Below the pieces are notes generated by a model. It did not search any database, was not told the origin of the DNA, and worked only from the letters and a program-made list of their open reading frames with translations. A DNA stretch of 64,000 nt from Harmothoe impar (lineage: Eukaryota; Annelida; Polychaeta; Phyllodocida; Polynoidae). Of this stretch, positions 1-13,029 are shown one piece after another (the stretch's first letter is position 1; every line of letters starts with the position of its first letter). Made by a program: the position numbers and the translations under genes. The stretch is from positions 20,166,442 to 20,230,441 of the forward strand of contig OX381704.1 in the NCBI GenBank assembly GCA_947462335.1, given 5' to 3'.

Positions 1-411
1 CAGGACAGGCATTAGGGTACAGGGTTCTCATCAAGACAACTGGACAGGCATTAGGGTACAGGGTTCCCATCAAGACAACTGGACAGGCATTAGGGTACAG
101 GGTTCTCATCAGGACAACAGGACAGGCATTGGGGTACAGGGTTCTCATCAAGACAACTGGACAGGCATTAGGGTACAGGGTTCTCATCAAGGCAAAAGGA
201 CAGGCATTAGGGTACAGGGTTCTCATCAAGACAACAGGACAGGCATTAGGGTACAGGGTTCTCATCAAGACAACTGGACAGGCATTAGGGTACAGGGTTC
301 TCATCAAGACAACAGGACAGGCATTAGGGTACAGGGTTCTCATCAAGACAACTGGACGGGCATTAGGGTATAGGGTTCTCATCAAGGCAACAGGACAGGC
401 ATTCGGGTACA
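1..411. repeat. 39-bp minisatellite in an intron of the ankyrin gene
   Basis: About ten and a half head-to-tail copies of a 39-bp unit (core GCATTAGGGTACAGGGTTCT) run from the left edge to about 411. Copies differ by a few substitutions, such as GACAACTGG versus GACAACAGG. Because 39 is a multiple of three, one frame stays open and gives a 13-residue repeat, but no splice or start context supports translation. The array lies in the intron after the exon ending at 659. Confidence 0.9.
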
Positions 412-658
412 GTCTATCTGAGAGCACGGAGGCAGATCAGGCACCACTCAGCCATGATATAATCCCTGACATTTTTTAATTAAACATGTTGTCCAGAGGA
501 GATCATCGCGTGAAGAATAAATGTAAGTTCTTTTTACAGGCAGTCAGGGCCTTGGGGAAGCGACCATTGTATATGTATTCTCCACATGTAATATGACTCT
601 AATAAATTTCTATTTTATCACAGATAAAGAATATCTATATTTTCGCTATGAGACGTAC

Positions 659-3600
659 CTTGGTCGTCCTGGAAGTTGATGTCTATGCCGGGCTGCTGCA
701 GGAGGAGGTCCACGATCCCCATGTGACCCTTCAGGAAGGCGATACCCAGCGGCGCCACCTTGATATAGCACAGGAAATAAGGTTACATTCTATGGTAAAT
801 ATCTTATTGTCTCAACTACAACTATAAACGGTATTTTAATACGTTAAAGGCAGCATAGTACCATAATGATTAGCCTAATGCACTATACTCTTTGTCAACA
901 TAATGCATGAATGCATCATACTGACAAAAGCTCAATTGTATTAATTCACAACCTGGCCCCAGAAGGTTTACTATTAGTTGACTGACCTGCCAGTCGTTGG
1001 ACTTGACGGGGTCTGCGCCGGCCTGTATGAGGGTCTGCACACAGAAGTACCAGCCGTAGGCGGCTGCGTAGTGCAGGCACGTGTTACCGGACGAGTCGGC
1101 CTGGTTGGGGTCCGCCCCCAGACTCAGCAGGTAGGAGGCCACGTGCGCCTCGCCGTTCATCACTGCGTGGATCAACGGCGTCCTCTGGAGCTTGTCTGAA
1201 ATAAGGTGTTATGTTTGAGTTTATCGTGCATTAATTGTATATTACACTATTTTACACACTACATTGTATTATAGGACCAGCATTATGTAAAGTCGCTATA
1301 TCCATAATCGAAATCGGTGGATTGTCTCATCAATTGATATTTAGAGAATTTTGTGCCTTTTATCTCTTGACTTCTCTTGATATTCAGACATGTAAGTCAG
1401 GCATTGACAGAACCTGAAAAGTTACTTGATAATCCTGAAAATCCCAATATTGAGTGTTGATTTAATGAAAGCAGAACCTTCGTTCATGAGATTCACTTCA
1501 ATGAAAAAGTTATACCGTAAAACGTCGCGAATCAGACCCCAGTGCTGATTATAGGATGCCCCAACTTGGGTGTAGCCTATAAATGAGTTGCAGCTATTTC
1601 AGATTTTACGGTAATATGTCGACTCGTACCTTTCTCCTCGACACGCGCCTTCTCTTTGATGAGCATCTTGATGATGGGCATGTTCCCCCGGGAGGCTGCG
1701 ATCATTAACGGAGTCACGCGGTTCTTTCCCGCACTGAGTTTCTTGTGGACGTCTACGCCATACTTTATGAGGGACTTGACCACCTCCTGCACAACACAAC
1801 AGGCAACAGGTCAGAGCTGTAACATGCACCTTAACCCTTTAAGGACAGATGTCGCTAAAAGATTACATTTGTCATCATGATGCAGCAATGCAGCCCTCGC
1901 GAGTAACTCGCCGGTGCTACATTGGTGCACCATGCCGACCCTTCGGGAGTATAGATTTCAACTCTGTAGGGTCGGCAAGATGCATTGATGGCTGAATCAC
2001 ATTATACAAAGCCAGAGACTGCCAAAACAACAAGTAGCAACTGTTATCATTTTGTTCAACCTTTTGGAGGAAATCACATAAAGTAAAACATAGAAATTCC
2101 TGCCAAACAGCAGGAACTTGCAGAGCTACCAAACGATGCACTTACGGCCTGATCCTTGGCGACTGCCAGGTGGATGGGACAGTAGGTCTGGTATTGGTTA
2201 GGTTTCTGGATGGGGCGGTCAATCCCCCCGATACCGTAACGGCTGACGGTCTGTTTTGGCCCCTCGTCATCACTGCCGTCCTCATCTTCGTCCTCGTCCT
2301 CCTTCTCGGCCGCCATCTCTGATTTAGCTACGAGAGGGAGGCGGATATTTAGTCACTGGTGACGAATTGATACGTATCGGTCCCAAAGTTGCTCTCTGGG
2401 CTGTATTGGTGTATCACGACATCAAATGATTATAAAACTGAAGGCAGTACCTTTGGCTAAACTAACCCTGGATCATCATATCATTTATCGAGAAGTAAGC
2501 AGTAGAGTTGGTTATGATACCTACCCTTGGCCTGTCTGAGAAGGAGTTCCACGTTATGTACACGCCCCATTTCACAGGCTATCATCAGGGGGGTGAAGCC
2601 GGAGCTGTCCGGCTCGTCAGGGTCCACTCCTCTACAGGCAGAAAACACCACTTTATTTTTCAACTAATTTAATATCAGTTCAAATTTTAGTACAGATACT
2701 AGATAGTATAAACACTTACCGTAAAACCTCGCGTATAAGCCTAACTCGCGTATAAGCCGCACCCCGACTTTGAGCGAACCCTATAAGCCGCAGAGGCCTT
2801 CTGAATGGTCATTGGGAAAAACTCGCGTATAAGCCGCACCCCTAACTTCAGCCTAATTAGACTGAGCCATACATGGTCTCCACCAACAACCCCCCCCCCC
2901 CCCTCCACCTAATGTACATGGTACTGTTATGTGGCGGTCAGCCCCCCCCCCCCCCCTCCCTCATTGGCGCATTGTTGTTACTGTTAGAATGCTGGCATGG
3001 ATTAGCGGCGGGCTGCATTGTCTTAGGGCTGAGGTGCGGGAGGGTTGCATTGTCTTAGGGCTGAGGTGCGAGAGGGCTGCATTGTCTTAGGGCTGAGGTG
3101 TGAGAGGGCTGAGGTGCGAATATGGGCCATTGACACTGCCCACTCACCTTTGTCAGGTGTTTATAACCCCCCCCCCCCCCCCCCAAACCCTTGTCTCCTG
3201 GAGCTGTGTTAAGGGGTATTTTGTAGTCATTTTGGAATTGCAATTTGGAAAAACTCGCGTATAAGCCGCACCCCGACTTTGGGCCGATCCTATAAGCCGC
3301 ACCAGCGATCTGACTCGCGTACTAGCCGCGGCTTCTACGCGAGGTTTTACGGTAGTAAAAAAGTAATCAAATAAATCTTAATTCCAATTACCGTATCGTC
3401 GCGTTTTGGCGCTGGGTCTTGAATAGGCGCCTCCCTTGAATAGGGGCCGGGGGTAGGAGGGTTCTGAAGTTGATAGGCGCCGGGCCTTGAATAGGCGCCG
3501 GGTGGACACTATATATTATTAAAATGCATCAGGGGCCGGGGATGGGGGGGGGGGGGGAACTTAGAACTGGGCATATTAGGGGATTAGCAGTTAGGTGTGA

Positions 3601-6600
3601 AAAAAGCCAGCTAATTAAGCTGTCGGGTGGGTGGGTGGGTGGGTGGGGAGTTAGTAGCACCTAACACCTCAGTGTAGCATCCATGTAGCTTCAGACTGTT
3701 GTTACACCCCTGTGTTACACCCCTTACATCCAGTATTCTATGTGGATACAATATTGTTCCCCCATCAATACTCTCTAAAATAAATAGGCGCCGGGCCTTG
3801 AATAGGCGCCTCCCTTGAATAGGCGCCGGGGGTAAAGGGCATTGAAAACAATAGGCGCCGGGGCGCCAAAACGCGACGATACGGGTACACATTGTGATAC
3901 TTTTTGTGATACTTTAAAAAATCACTAAACGACAATATAGCACCACACATGGGAGACCTTGTGTTTACAGCAATTTTACTGACACATGTATATAATACCA
4001 CTGGGGCCAACAAAGGCAGTGACAATTTGACCCACTTGTTCATGAGGTATTCCAGTGGGCCTGTTCCCTCGCATGCAGCAGCGTAGTGGATTGGCCGACG
4101 GTTGTTTTTGTCGGTTATACCATATTCTGGCAGTACGCTGAATAGTTTACTCATGTATTTGGTGTTTGGGTTGATCGCAGCACAATGCAGCGGGGTAATC
4201 TGAAAGACATGCAACGTACAATGGTTTTAATAACAAATATATGAAATAAAAAATAAGACTTTCTAAAACAGAAACAACAATCTTACTAAACTAATTATGT
4301 CATACCATCAGATAACTAATACTTTTCATATATCTTTTATCTAAAGTGCTATTTCTAACATCAAAGAAGAATGTAAATAGAATGTACATATACGTGTATA
4401 CATGTGGACACATGCTCTATAATTATTATAACTTACATTCAGGTTGTCCCACGACTTCTTTTTGATTGAGGCCTCCCGGAGACTGGTCTTCCGTAGTTCC
4501 TCCTTGTCAAACTCCATCACCTAGAAAGCAGACGACATTTAGATTATTGAATACCAAGACATCACACAGACCAGTGTCGCTGTCTGCCGACATATCTGAA
4601 CCTGATAAGGAGCTTAGCAAAGAGTTACTTTATATAGGCAAAATATGGGAAAGGGTGTTAAATTCCTTATCGCAAGAGACTTAATCTATCTACAACAGAA
4701 GAAAACATCGCAAAATACGAAAGCTATTCAAAATATGCTTTGAACATGAGCACTATTTTTTATACCATTATTTAAAGAGAAAATAGCAAAAAGGTAATTC
4801 TTTCCTATAACATTGCAGTTATATGGAGACTCCTTGGCCTGTTCAATAGGCATAGCAACAACAAGGCTTCTGCTCCAGAGAATACTACCATTGTGTACCG
4901 TTATGTATTTATTTGAATCATGGTTCTATTTCATCATTTCTTCAAAGCGAGATCACAATTCATCAGAGATGCCACTCAGTCGTCGACGACAAGTAGGACA
5001 TCTTAGGATTTTGGTCAATTTTCTGTAGGAATTTGGAAATTAACATAATTCAATACAGAAATGCCAGCCAAAATGTAGGAATTCCTGCAAAAGTAGGAAA
5101 AGTGGGATCTCTGATTCATGTCAACCAATTAGGAATTGGCTTATTTATGATTCATAACCAACCTCTCGTGCCAATGTGTTAAAGGAGCTGTTTCCTCGCT
5201 TCTCGCGCTGTTCCAATAGTGTGGCCGCAAGCTTCCGGTGGCCGGCACGGATGGCAGCGCTGAGGCTGCTATCGGTGTAATGGTACTGTAATAGATGGCA
5301 TGAACATGATATATGTATATAAAATTACCATTGGTCATTGAAAATACTAGCCCATTGGACTATTTTTGTCTACCAGCATTCGAACCTACATGTACCCACT
5401 GTCTTCTACTACAATTTGATGATAACCTCTTGAATAAAGTGGGATTTTCTTTTCAAATTTTGGTTCTAGAAGGAATATCTATGGTGTTTTCAGTTTTGAG
5501 TTACCAATGGAATTTCTAAGAAAAAAGAACAATTAATTTGATTCCATTTTTGTGTACTAGAATGGTTTCCATGGCAACCAAAAAAAGGTACATGTACTCC
5601 TTTTCTAAGTAATGCCACAGGCTCTAAGAATGGATTCCAATAAATAACCGGGGATCGCATATCACTATTTATGCTCAGGACTCAGACCATAAAGATGCAT
5701 CAGGATAAATATACTCATGAGACTTCAAGAAAGAAATCTCAAAAAAAGTGGCATCCCTGTATCCCTATCTGATAATATCCAAGAAGATAGGTTTGTACTT
5801 ACGCTGCCTGCATTGTTGGTGCTTATCAAGAGTGTATCAAGTGTCTTCTTGGATGCCCCTACAGTCATGCCGTATTCTATATACTGTTTAATATTTACAC
5901 TCCGACGCGTGAAACTGTCATCCTGAAATCAAATGTTGTCATAAATTATTTGTTCAACAAAGCTAGCTTCTCTGTTACAGTGTGATTCAATTCCAACTTG
6001 TATTTCATGAGCGTTACGCCAATTAATACAACAGATGACATAAGAGCCTAGGATTACCTCTTGGCTTCAGAATATTTTTGAATGTATAGGAATGTAATTT
6101 ACTGTCGAATAGAGTTGCAGCAGTAACCGGCACTCGCCAATGCTGCAATCATGCATAATGCCTATCCTACGATGTTGATCCACTGCTGAAGGGTCGACAT
6201 GATGCACCAATGCAGCACCTGCGCGTTACTGGCCGGGGCTGGAATGGTGCATCATGAAGACAATTGCTGCTCTTATTCAACATGTCCTATCAAGTCCCAA
6301 AAGGCCAACTTACCTTGGTGAGAGCGTTGTTTCCTTCCTTACTGCCGCGACTCATGCTAAGTGCCCTCACTGCTGGGATATGGAGCGACGCCCGGTTGTA
6401 TCTTTAAACACGAATAAATATGGATGTGTAAGCGAATTGAAAAAAAGAAAAAGGCCCTCCCGCCCCTCCAGAAAAAAGTGTACCACAAAAAAAAAAAAGC
6501 GCCCTCCCGCATCCTTTTTTTACTAAAAAGTGTCCACAAAGCTGATAATTGATTTTAAGTGGCCTTAGGATGGCTAATAGCTTGCTGCTAGGTGTACCTA

Positions 6601-9600
6601 CCTGCCGGTCCCGGCCGTCTTCAGCAGGTTTCTGGTGGAGGCACAGCGGGCGGGTTTCTTGGGGTCTCGGTCATACACCTCCTTCAGCAGCAGCTGCAGT
6701 GCCTTGGCATTCTGACTCTTGATGGCTTTATGGATCGGAGTCTCCCGAGAATCAAGCGAGTAAGCACAATCAACCTGAAAGATACATTCATAGTTTCCAA
6801 TTAATGTTTAAACATTGTGGCAATTTCTTGAGTTGAGTTTTTGAGTTTTGTAACGTTTTTTGACAAACACAAGTTGCGACTTTCAATATTATGTTGGTGT
6901 TGTCAATATTAAAGGGACACACATTTTCTGTGGTCTTGGTGCTGTTAATAAATTTAATAAATACTCACTTCGTGTGTATTTTAGGTTTATGTTATATGGC
7001 AACTGTCTTAATATACTTTATAGTATGCTCTTCTTTTTGCTAATAAGAATTCGCCATGTTTACATTTTTGATGTTGTCAACACGGGATTCCTCTGGTCTG
7101 TGTTATTGGTGTTGTAGATGTTGATTATATTCTTAATATTGTCAATAATGGGCTCAACTCGTCTCCTTTTGCTCTTGGTGTTGTCGATAAGGGACTCACC
7201 TTGTCTTTGCTCTTGGTGTTGTCGATGAGAGACTCACCTTGTCGATGTTCTTGGTGTTGTCAATAAGGGACTCACCTTGTCTATGTTCTTGGTGTTATCA
7301 ATAAGGGACTCACCTTGTCTATGTTCTTGGTGTTGTCAATAAGGGACTCACCTTGTCTTTGCTCTTGGTGTTGTCAATAAGGGACTCACCTTGTCTATGT
7401 TCTTGGTGTTGTCGATAAGGGACTCACCTTGTCTATGTTCTTGGTGTTGTCGATGAGGGACTGAAGCAGTTTCATGTCGTTCATTAACACAGCACGAAAC
7501 ACCAGCTTACTGTGGGCCGTGGGCGACACAAAGGTCACCTTCTCACTGAAAGTAGAACAATTCCGGTTGTACTTGAAACACATCATCTGATTAATTTCTG
7601 TGGCAAAAAATTCATAGTGAACTTATTAAAAAAAAGTTTAAAATATCTCATGATACACTTGAATACAACTGGATCTGAACTATCTTGCAGGCCATTTTTA
7701 CAAGCCAGATCAAAATAAACAACCTAATAATACATTTTCCCCCATGTATTTCCCTATACTGGGGGGATTTGTAAGACTTGTTGAGCAGCTGTGTGGACCT
7801 TACTTGGTGTTGGTGAGGGGGTTCTTGTCCCACACGGTGACCTTGGTGTTAGCTTCCAGCAGCAGGTTGGGGTTGGCACGCTCTTCTGGTGTCAGCCGCC
7901 GCTTCTTGGGTTTTTCTGAGATTTAAAATCAAAAGCAGGAATTTATTTTTGATTTTATTGAGCAAAATAGGAACAGACAAAGCAAAGAGATGGGTCCTCG
8001 CCTATGGACTCCCATCTTTGTCTAGCTCAACCAGTCTCTTAATTGAGTTTTTATGATTATTAAAAAAACAAAGCGTTGTTATACTAAATTGTAATTTTGA
8101 AACCTACCAGGTTTTGGTTCTTTGACTTTCTTCTCCTTCTTGGGTTTAGCTGCTTTTGGTGGTGTCTTTTTGGTAGCCTTTTTGGGAGTCTTTTTTGGAG
8201 CCTTTTTGGGAGCCTTTTTGACTTTAGAAGCCACCACCTTCTTCTTGCCTCCCTTGGTGCCAGCCTTGGTACTGGCAGTCGCCTTCACTCGCGGCTTGGG
8301 ACGAGACTTGGATGGTGCTGTTAACAAAGAAACATGTGCTAATTCTATATGTTTAAATTTATATTTCAATATCAAGATTCAATGTCTTTTCAATGGCAGT
8401 AACCATTTAGTGTATTAATTAGCCGGGGCAACTTACCTGTCTTCCCCTTCGTTGCCTTCTTAGCAGGCGTCTTTCGCGCTCTCTTTGCCTTAGGTTCTGG
8501 AATAGTAAAGGACAATTTGAATTACTCTTTGAATCACCTCAATTGAAATACCGTAAAACTTTTTGTATAAGCCACATCCCGAGTTTAGGCAGAAACGATG
8601 TGTACCCAAGGTATGCTCAAAAGATGACTCATATCATAATAATCAAGCTATCAGTTATATAGTACTGTACATGCAATTTGCCTTTGTAATACCAGTTCTT
8701 ACCTAATTTTCACAAATCCAAAGATATATCTATTATATTTTTCAACAGTATATCCATCAAAATGCACACCAACCATCATCGCTATCTTCCTCCTCGGGTG
8801 TTGACTCCTCAGAAGTCCCAGCAGTCTCTTCCTCCTTCTCCTCCTCCTCTTCCTCCTCACTCTCCTCTTCTTCTTCCTCACTCTCCTCAGGATCCAGGAT
8901 CTGCTTCAGCTCCTTGAGGATCTTCTCCTTCTGAGTGTCGGGCAGTTTGTAGGTGTCCTTGGCCACCTTACTGAGCCGCACGTGGGTGATGATACAGCTC
9001 AGCTCGGTGGTGTCGCTGTAGTCGGCGATGTAGGTGTCGGGTTGGTGCCCCAGCTCCGACAGCCACATGATCTTAAAGCTGCCTGTGGTGGCATATACAT
9101 GCTGCTGGCTCTTACACAGGTAGTAGCCATCTGAGGAGAAAAGGAATTTATATCAGTTTCAGAATATCCCTTTCAAAATGTTTTTTTTTAAAAAATAAAT
9201 AGCGAAAGGATCGGAATGAACACACCGTCTCTTGGAACATGGACAAATATCTTAAAGATGGTATATCAGCTAATAGACTTCCCAAACCTTTTCTTCAAAA
9301 TGGATACAATTTTAATGTCAAGCATTTTGTTATTATTTTAGCTGATATGCAGTGCTCAATGTTAGATATATTTGTCTATAAATGCATGATTTTAGATAGA
9401 AAGCAATGTTGCTTATTCACCTCACTGACTCAGTGTCCCCCCTATGTGAGCATAATGGGAACTAAGCTAATAGGGGAAGTACTGAGCCATGTAGTATAAA
9501 CACATAGGGAGTTTTAGTGTCGACCTACAGTAAAACTGATTGCACTTCATGTGCTAATTCTATAGATTTAGAGACTTTCAAAGCTTTCAAAAGTTAGGGA

Positions 9601-10834
9601 GTATTCATAGGAGACTTTATACAATAGTAATATGGGCATGAGTAAAAACTCCTCGAATTATAGCTGACATACCATCTTTAATGAATATCATGTCCCTCTC
9701 CTCCTATTTAATAGAGCATTGATCATCCTTATGTGGATACATCATTGTTGACATTATGCTCATTGTCATTGATTATCAAGATATTTACCATCGTCTGTTC
9801 GTAGTGCAAGGTACTCTCCCCGTCGATAGATCAGTTCCTTGGCGGGGGTCTTCGGGGTTTTCTCTGCGCTTTTCTTGGCGGGTGCCATGCCCAGATTTGG
9901 AGTAGGGACGTCACTCGGGTCAAACACAACTGTTTCAGGCTTGGGACGCTTTCCCCGCCCACTGCTAGCAGTGCTGCTGGACCTCCGCTAAAACAAATAC
10001 ACATTATTTAATATTAAGACTGTATTTAATTATTATTAGATATAGTATGAAAGTGGGTCTATAACAGATTGGCGCTTTATATGGAAGAGCATGGATCTAC
10101 CCATGTATGAATAGGAATTTTAAGCAATGCAATAGTATGAAACGAGATAAAGTAGAGACGTGTAGTGAAAAAATAAATGCTAAAGTATCAATGTAATTTC
10201 CTGATATTATAACGCTATAGTGTGCTCCGGGTGATTCATGTGAAAACGACTCGGGTATATTTCAGTTCTCTAGGTTCATGTACAATCTATACTGTACTAA
10301 GGTTGTCTGTAAAGAGATTGTGTGGCAGGAAAGTCTTCTCTAGTTCTTACGCGAATATAATGTAGAGTGTACGTGGCGTGCAGAGAGTAACAATAATGGC
10401 TATACTATAGAGACAGTGTGATGGTAGGAGGGAATGTATTACAGGATTCCCAAAAAATTGTCAGATTGAAATTCCATGACATTTCCATGACATTCCATGA
10501 CAAAAATCTTAATTTTCCATGACATTATATTCTTGCGCAAATCAGGAAGGCTTGGCCCCCGAGAAAATTTCTAAAATCTAGAAAGCGAATGGTAAAGTCT
10601 AGGATATTTTGTAATATCAATTCCATTATTTTCATATTCCATGACATTCCATGACATATGGCAAGTTTTAACAAAATTCCATTACATTCCATGACTTTCC
10701 AGACAGCTTTCAAATTCCATGACATTCCATGACTTTCCATGACATGTGGGAACCCTGGTATTAGGAAGCCTAGTCCTAGAAACACTCGGGGGTGTGTGGA
10801 TTGTTGTATCCCGTGCCTGACTTACCAGGGACAT
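659..10834 (-). CDS. Multi-ankyrin-repeat nuclear protein, N-terminal 839 residues; possible ankyrin-PARP (PME-5/tankyrase-like)
   Basis: Eighteen exons join in one open frame with AG acceptors and GT donors: 10834-10826, 9987-9789, 9130-8774, 8496-8437, 8317-8108, 7915-7804, 7545-7428, 6774-6602, 6356-6314, 5922-5803, 5285-5163, 4520-4437, 4199-4036, 2631-2525, 2318-2146, 1786-1630, 1195-987, 758-659. The ATG lies 9 nt before a GTAAG donor. Residues about 55-150 form an unassigned compact domain (starts ELIYRRGEYLALRT). Then come an acidic Glu/Ser stretch (about 155-188) and a histone H1-like Lys/Pro/Ala tail (about 190-285) with KAPKK-type repeats. Ankyrin-like units follow from about 318 to the edge, typical at 537-625 and 685-839 (for example TPLIHAVMNGEAHVASYLL). 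A second acidic loop lies at about 627-650. The tails suggest a chromatin-associated protein. Ankyrin plus a distant PARP domain would make it PME-5/tankyrase-like, but that half is outside the window. The exon chain is firm; the family name is inference. Confidence 0.85.
1513..1613. mobile_element. Short foldback element of the TACCGT family
   Basis: A 101-bp intronic element has inverted ends TACCGTAAAA and TTTTACGGTA. It is the shortest of the TACCGT foldbacks in this window and is non-coding. Confidence 0.65.
2717..3354. mobile_element. TACCGT-family foldback element, 638 bp
   Basis: Inverted ends TACCGTAAAACCTCGCGTA and TACGCGAGGTTTTACGGTA bound the element. Inside are several copies of GCGTATAAGCCGCACCCCGA and three poly-C runs. 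It lies in the intron between the ankyrin exons ending at 4036 and starting at 2631. No ORF of note is seen. Confidence 0.75.
3391..3884. mobile_element. Foldback element with CCGTATCGTCGCGTTTTGGC ends
   Basis: Terminal inverted repeats of 22 to 23 bp (CCGTATCGTCGCGTTTTGGC and its complement) enclose repeated AATAGGCGCC words, poly-G and a GGGT microsatellite. It lies 36 bp from the previous element in the same intron. The shared ACCGTA end and CGCC-type words suggest the same superfamily. Confidence 0.75.
4965..5112. mobile_element. AGAGATGCCACT foldback element, copy 1
   Basis: About 148 bp beginning AGAGATGCCACT and ending AGTGGGATCTCT, with AGTAGGAAAAGTGG and AATTCCTGCAAAAGTAGG near the right end. 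Near-identical copies lie at 22166-22306 (inverted) and 30490-30630. Confidence 0.7.
6890..7440. repeat. 38-bp tandem repeat derived from an exon end and its splice donor
   Basis: About eight good copies (about 7165-7440) and older diverged copies (from about 6890) of a 38-bp unit lie just downstream of the ankyrin exon 7545-7428. Read on the minus strand, each good unit repeats the last exon codons (LIDNTKNIDK) plus the GTGAGTCC donor. The array therefore began by duplication across an exon-intron boundary and offers several decoy 5' splice sites. Confidence 0.85.
10469..10755. repeat. CATTCCATGA short-period repeat
   Basis: Irregular tandem copies of a 10-11 bp word, (T)TCCATGACAT, fill two blocks (10469-10530 and 10625-10755) in the first intron of the ankyrin gene. 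No coding value. Confidence 0.75.
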
Positions 10835-11161
10835 TGTGCCCTCCGTGTCTATCGGTGTCACTTATTTTGTGAATAAGTACTGAAGAATTTGCCTATCAAT
10901 GAAAATAAAGATAATTGTAAATCTAACTACGTGTATATATATATATGGGTTCAAGTTATGTTGTTTGGGAATACATCAGTGTTATTATGCATTTGTGATT
11001 GTTTTCATATATACCCGGCAGGTGTACTACACTCTTCCTGATAGGCATATGCCTCTTATTATGACCATGTTATCAATGAAAATGACTAGAGATGTAACGG
11101 CACCTATGACAAGTTATATAGAGGGTATCCACTTGATATCCTTAGTCCCATGCACACACAT

Positions 11162-11518
11162 CAGTGTTGCCGAAAACTTTTTCTCAACGCAGGCCAAGGT
11201 GGCCTGCGTCTTGGCATGTTACGCAGGCCATTTCATTCTCACGCAGGCCATATGAATTCTGATAGTTCAAGGTACCTTCATAAACTTCATTATAACTTGT
11301 TTTATACCATGGAAAACTTAAAGGAAATTTAGAAAATAATCGATTTTACAAATATGGCCCTATCTTCGCTTCTAATTGGCCGATTTGAATAATTCTTTCG
11401 CCATTAGGAAGCTGAGATCATGGCAGGCCATTGTGGCCTGCGTCCGAAGGCCCTACGCCGGCCATTAAGATTCTACGCCGGCAAAAGCCGGCGTGCCGGC
11501 GTTATTTCGGCAACACTG
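11162..11518. mobile_element. Non-autonomous foldback transposon with CAGTGTTGCC ends
   Basis: Inverted ends CAGTGTTGCCGAAA and TTTCGGCAACACTG bound 357 bp. A perfect 5-bp direct repeat CACAT flanks it (11157-11161 and 11519-11523). Inside, CGCAGGCCA and GCCGGC words recur near each end. No transposase. The ends look hAT-like, but hAT normally makes 8-bp duplications, so superfamily is open. Confidence 0.75.
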
Positions 11519-11589
11519 CACATCGAGTTATCGTTATCACTTAAACACTCCAACACACAGGAAGGGCTATGCCGGGTACCCAGCTCACA

Positions 11590-11705
11590 TAAAAACGTTA
11601 TTTTACGTCAAAATAGCGTTTTAAAACTTTAAATAACGTTATGCCATAGTAAGGAGCCTTAGAGAAACGTTATATAACGTTATAAAATGTTGTATAACGT
11701 TTTTT
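11590..11705. repeat. AACGTTAT word cluster
   Basis: The palindromic core AACGTT or its TAACGTTATA extension occurs repeatedly within about 115 bp (AAAACGTTATT, AATAACGTTATG, ATAACGTTATAA, TATAACGTTTT). It lies about 760-870 bp upstream of the ankyrin start codon. Simple repeat or binding-site cluster cannot be decided. Confidence 0.5.
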
Positions 11706-12353
11706 GTTTACTTGGTATAGGGAGGATAGCCTACATGACATGGGAGCCGCCATTTTCTTTCTGTCCCCTGACTCAGAGCAGTGGATTGTGGGTAAATCTG
11801 TTATCAGCCACTGTTCACACCTAGGAACAATGGCCACAGATAACACTGATAAGACTGATGGGTGACATCTCACCCCATATCTTAATCACCTTAATCACCT
11901 CCCCATTGTCTCAGGTGTGAAGTGAGGGACTTAGCCTGATTGAGAGACAATGCATTAATTACACTCTGACTGACTGACATGTGGTCACCAACAGAGGTGT
12001 TAATGCTCTATTTCTGTGAGATTTAAGATATTCTCCATTCTTTAAGCTCATCAAATTAAAGGCCATTTCATGGAGAATCCATGCATCTAATTTATAAAGA
12101 AGATAGCTAGATAGTGAATGAGAGAGAACCCTCCAAAGTAAACTACACAAAGAGGCAAAATGGAGGCTTGACACACGTGACGACTACATGAGCCTCCTGG
12201 TACATGCCTCTGGAACCAGCGTAGGCTCTCCCCCGTATAGACAGAGGCCCGAGAGAATCTTTCAGAGAGTAAGGCATTGGGCGTTGAAACATGTAAGAAG
12301 GTTTCAAGCCAAATGGCAAATTTCTTCATAACCAAATCTGTTCTATTTTCATA

Positions 12354-12411
12354 GGGGCGTAGAGGTTAGAGTGATCAGGACTCTTAATGGCAAAGCTGTG
12401 GCTCGACCCCT
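12354..12411 (+). other. tRNA-Lys(CTT)-like sequence, probable SINE head or tRNA pseudogene
   Basis: The stretch has an A-box-like TAGAGGTTAGAGTG, the anticodon-loop word GACTCTTAAT as in tRNA-Lys(CTT), and a B-box-like GGCTCGACCCC. It is shorter than a real tRNA, its arms do not pair well, and no CCA or Pol III terminator is placed as in a gene. A tRNA-derived retroelement head is the best reading. Confidence 0.45.
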
Positions 12412-12853
12412 TTCAATAAGAAATGTATGACACTATGGTACCGGTATAGGTCGATATCGACAACTTGTGAGGGTTTCCTTCAGGCCTGGGAGAAGATCCA
12501 AAAGAGGTGGATCTAGGTCAATTCATTGACAGAATAGAGCCTCTGACCCGTGTCTGGGCGTTTCTTTTTATGGCACAGCCTAAAAACGGCGCTGTGACTA
12601 GGCTACTAGGTGATTCTTACAATGGATCTGGATTAATGAGATACTCTGTAGGCCTACTGTTTGTAATGTAGGTGATCAGTTGGTATATACATGCAGTAGG
12701 CTACCGTACCTAGGCCATAACCCATATCGGGTAGGAGCCACCGGGTAGGTTCTTTCAGATAAAATAGCAAACTTGTATGGTGTGACTTTGTAAAAGTGTA
12801 TATCAATCAGCGACATACAGACACTCAGGGTCCTCCACAGACGTAAAAATCAC

Positions 12854-13029
12854 ACCGTAAATTCTTGGGTAGAAATCGCAGCTTGTACGAGAGTTAAAAA
12901 CCCTGTAGCGTTCTCCTAAAGTAGGAGTGTGACTTATACAAGGCAATAGCAATTTTCAGACCCCATGTGTGGCTTAAAACACTTTTTTTGATAAAAGAGT
13001 TCTAAAATGACAAGGGGACAAATTCAAGG
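12854..13029. mobile_element. Degenerate TACCGT-family foldback
   Basis: Begins ACCGTAAATTCTTGGGTAG and ends TCAAGGATTTTACGG, enclosing TGTACGAGAG and GTGACTTATACAAGG words like those of the elements at 18477 and 29497. The ends are imperfect, so it is an old copy. Confidence 0.5.

Noticed and set aside
129..479. 116-codon ORF with 13-residue repeats
   Set aside because: Product of a 39-bp minisatellite period; no start, splice or codon signal of its own.
6254..6526. 90-codon Lys-rich ORF
   Set aside because: Overlaps the ankyrin exon 6356-6314 on the other strand and its Lys-rich end is an A-rich tract.
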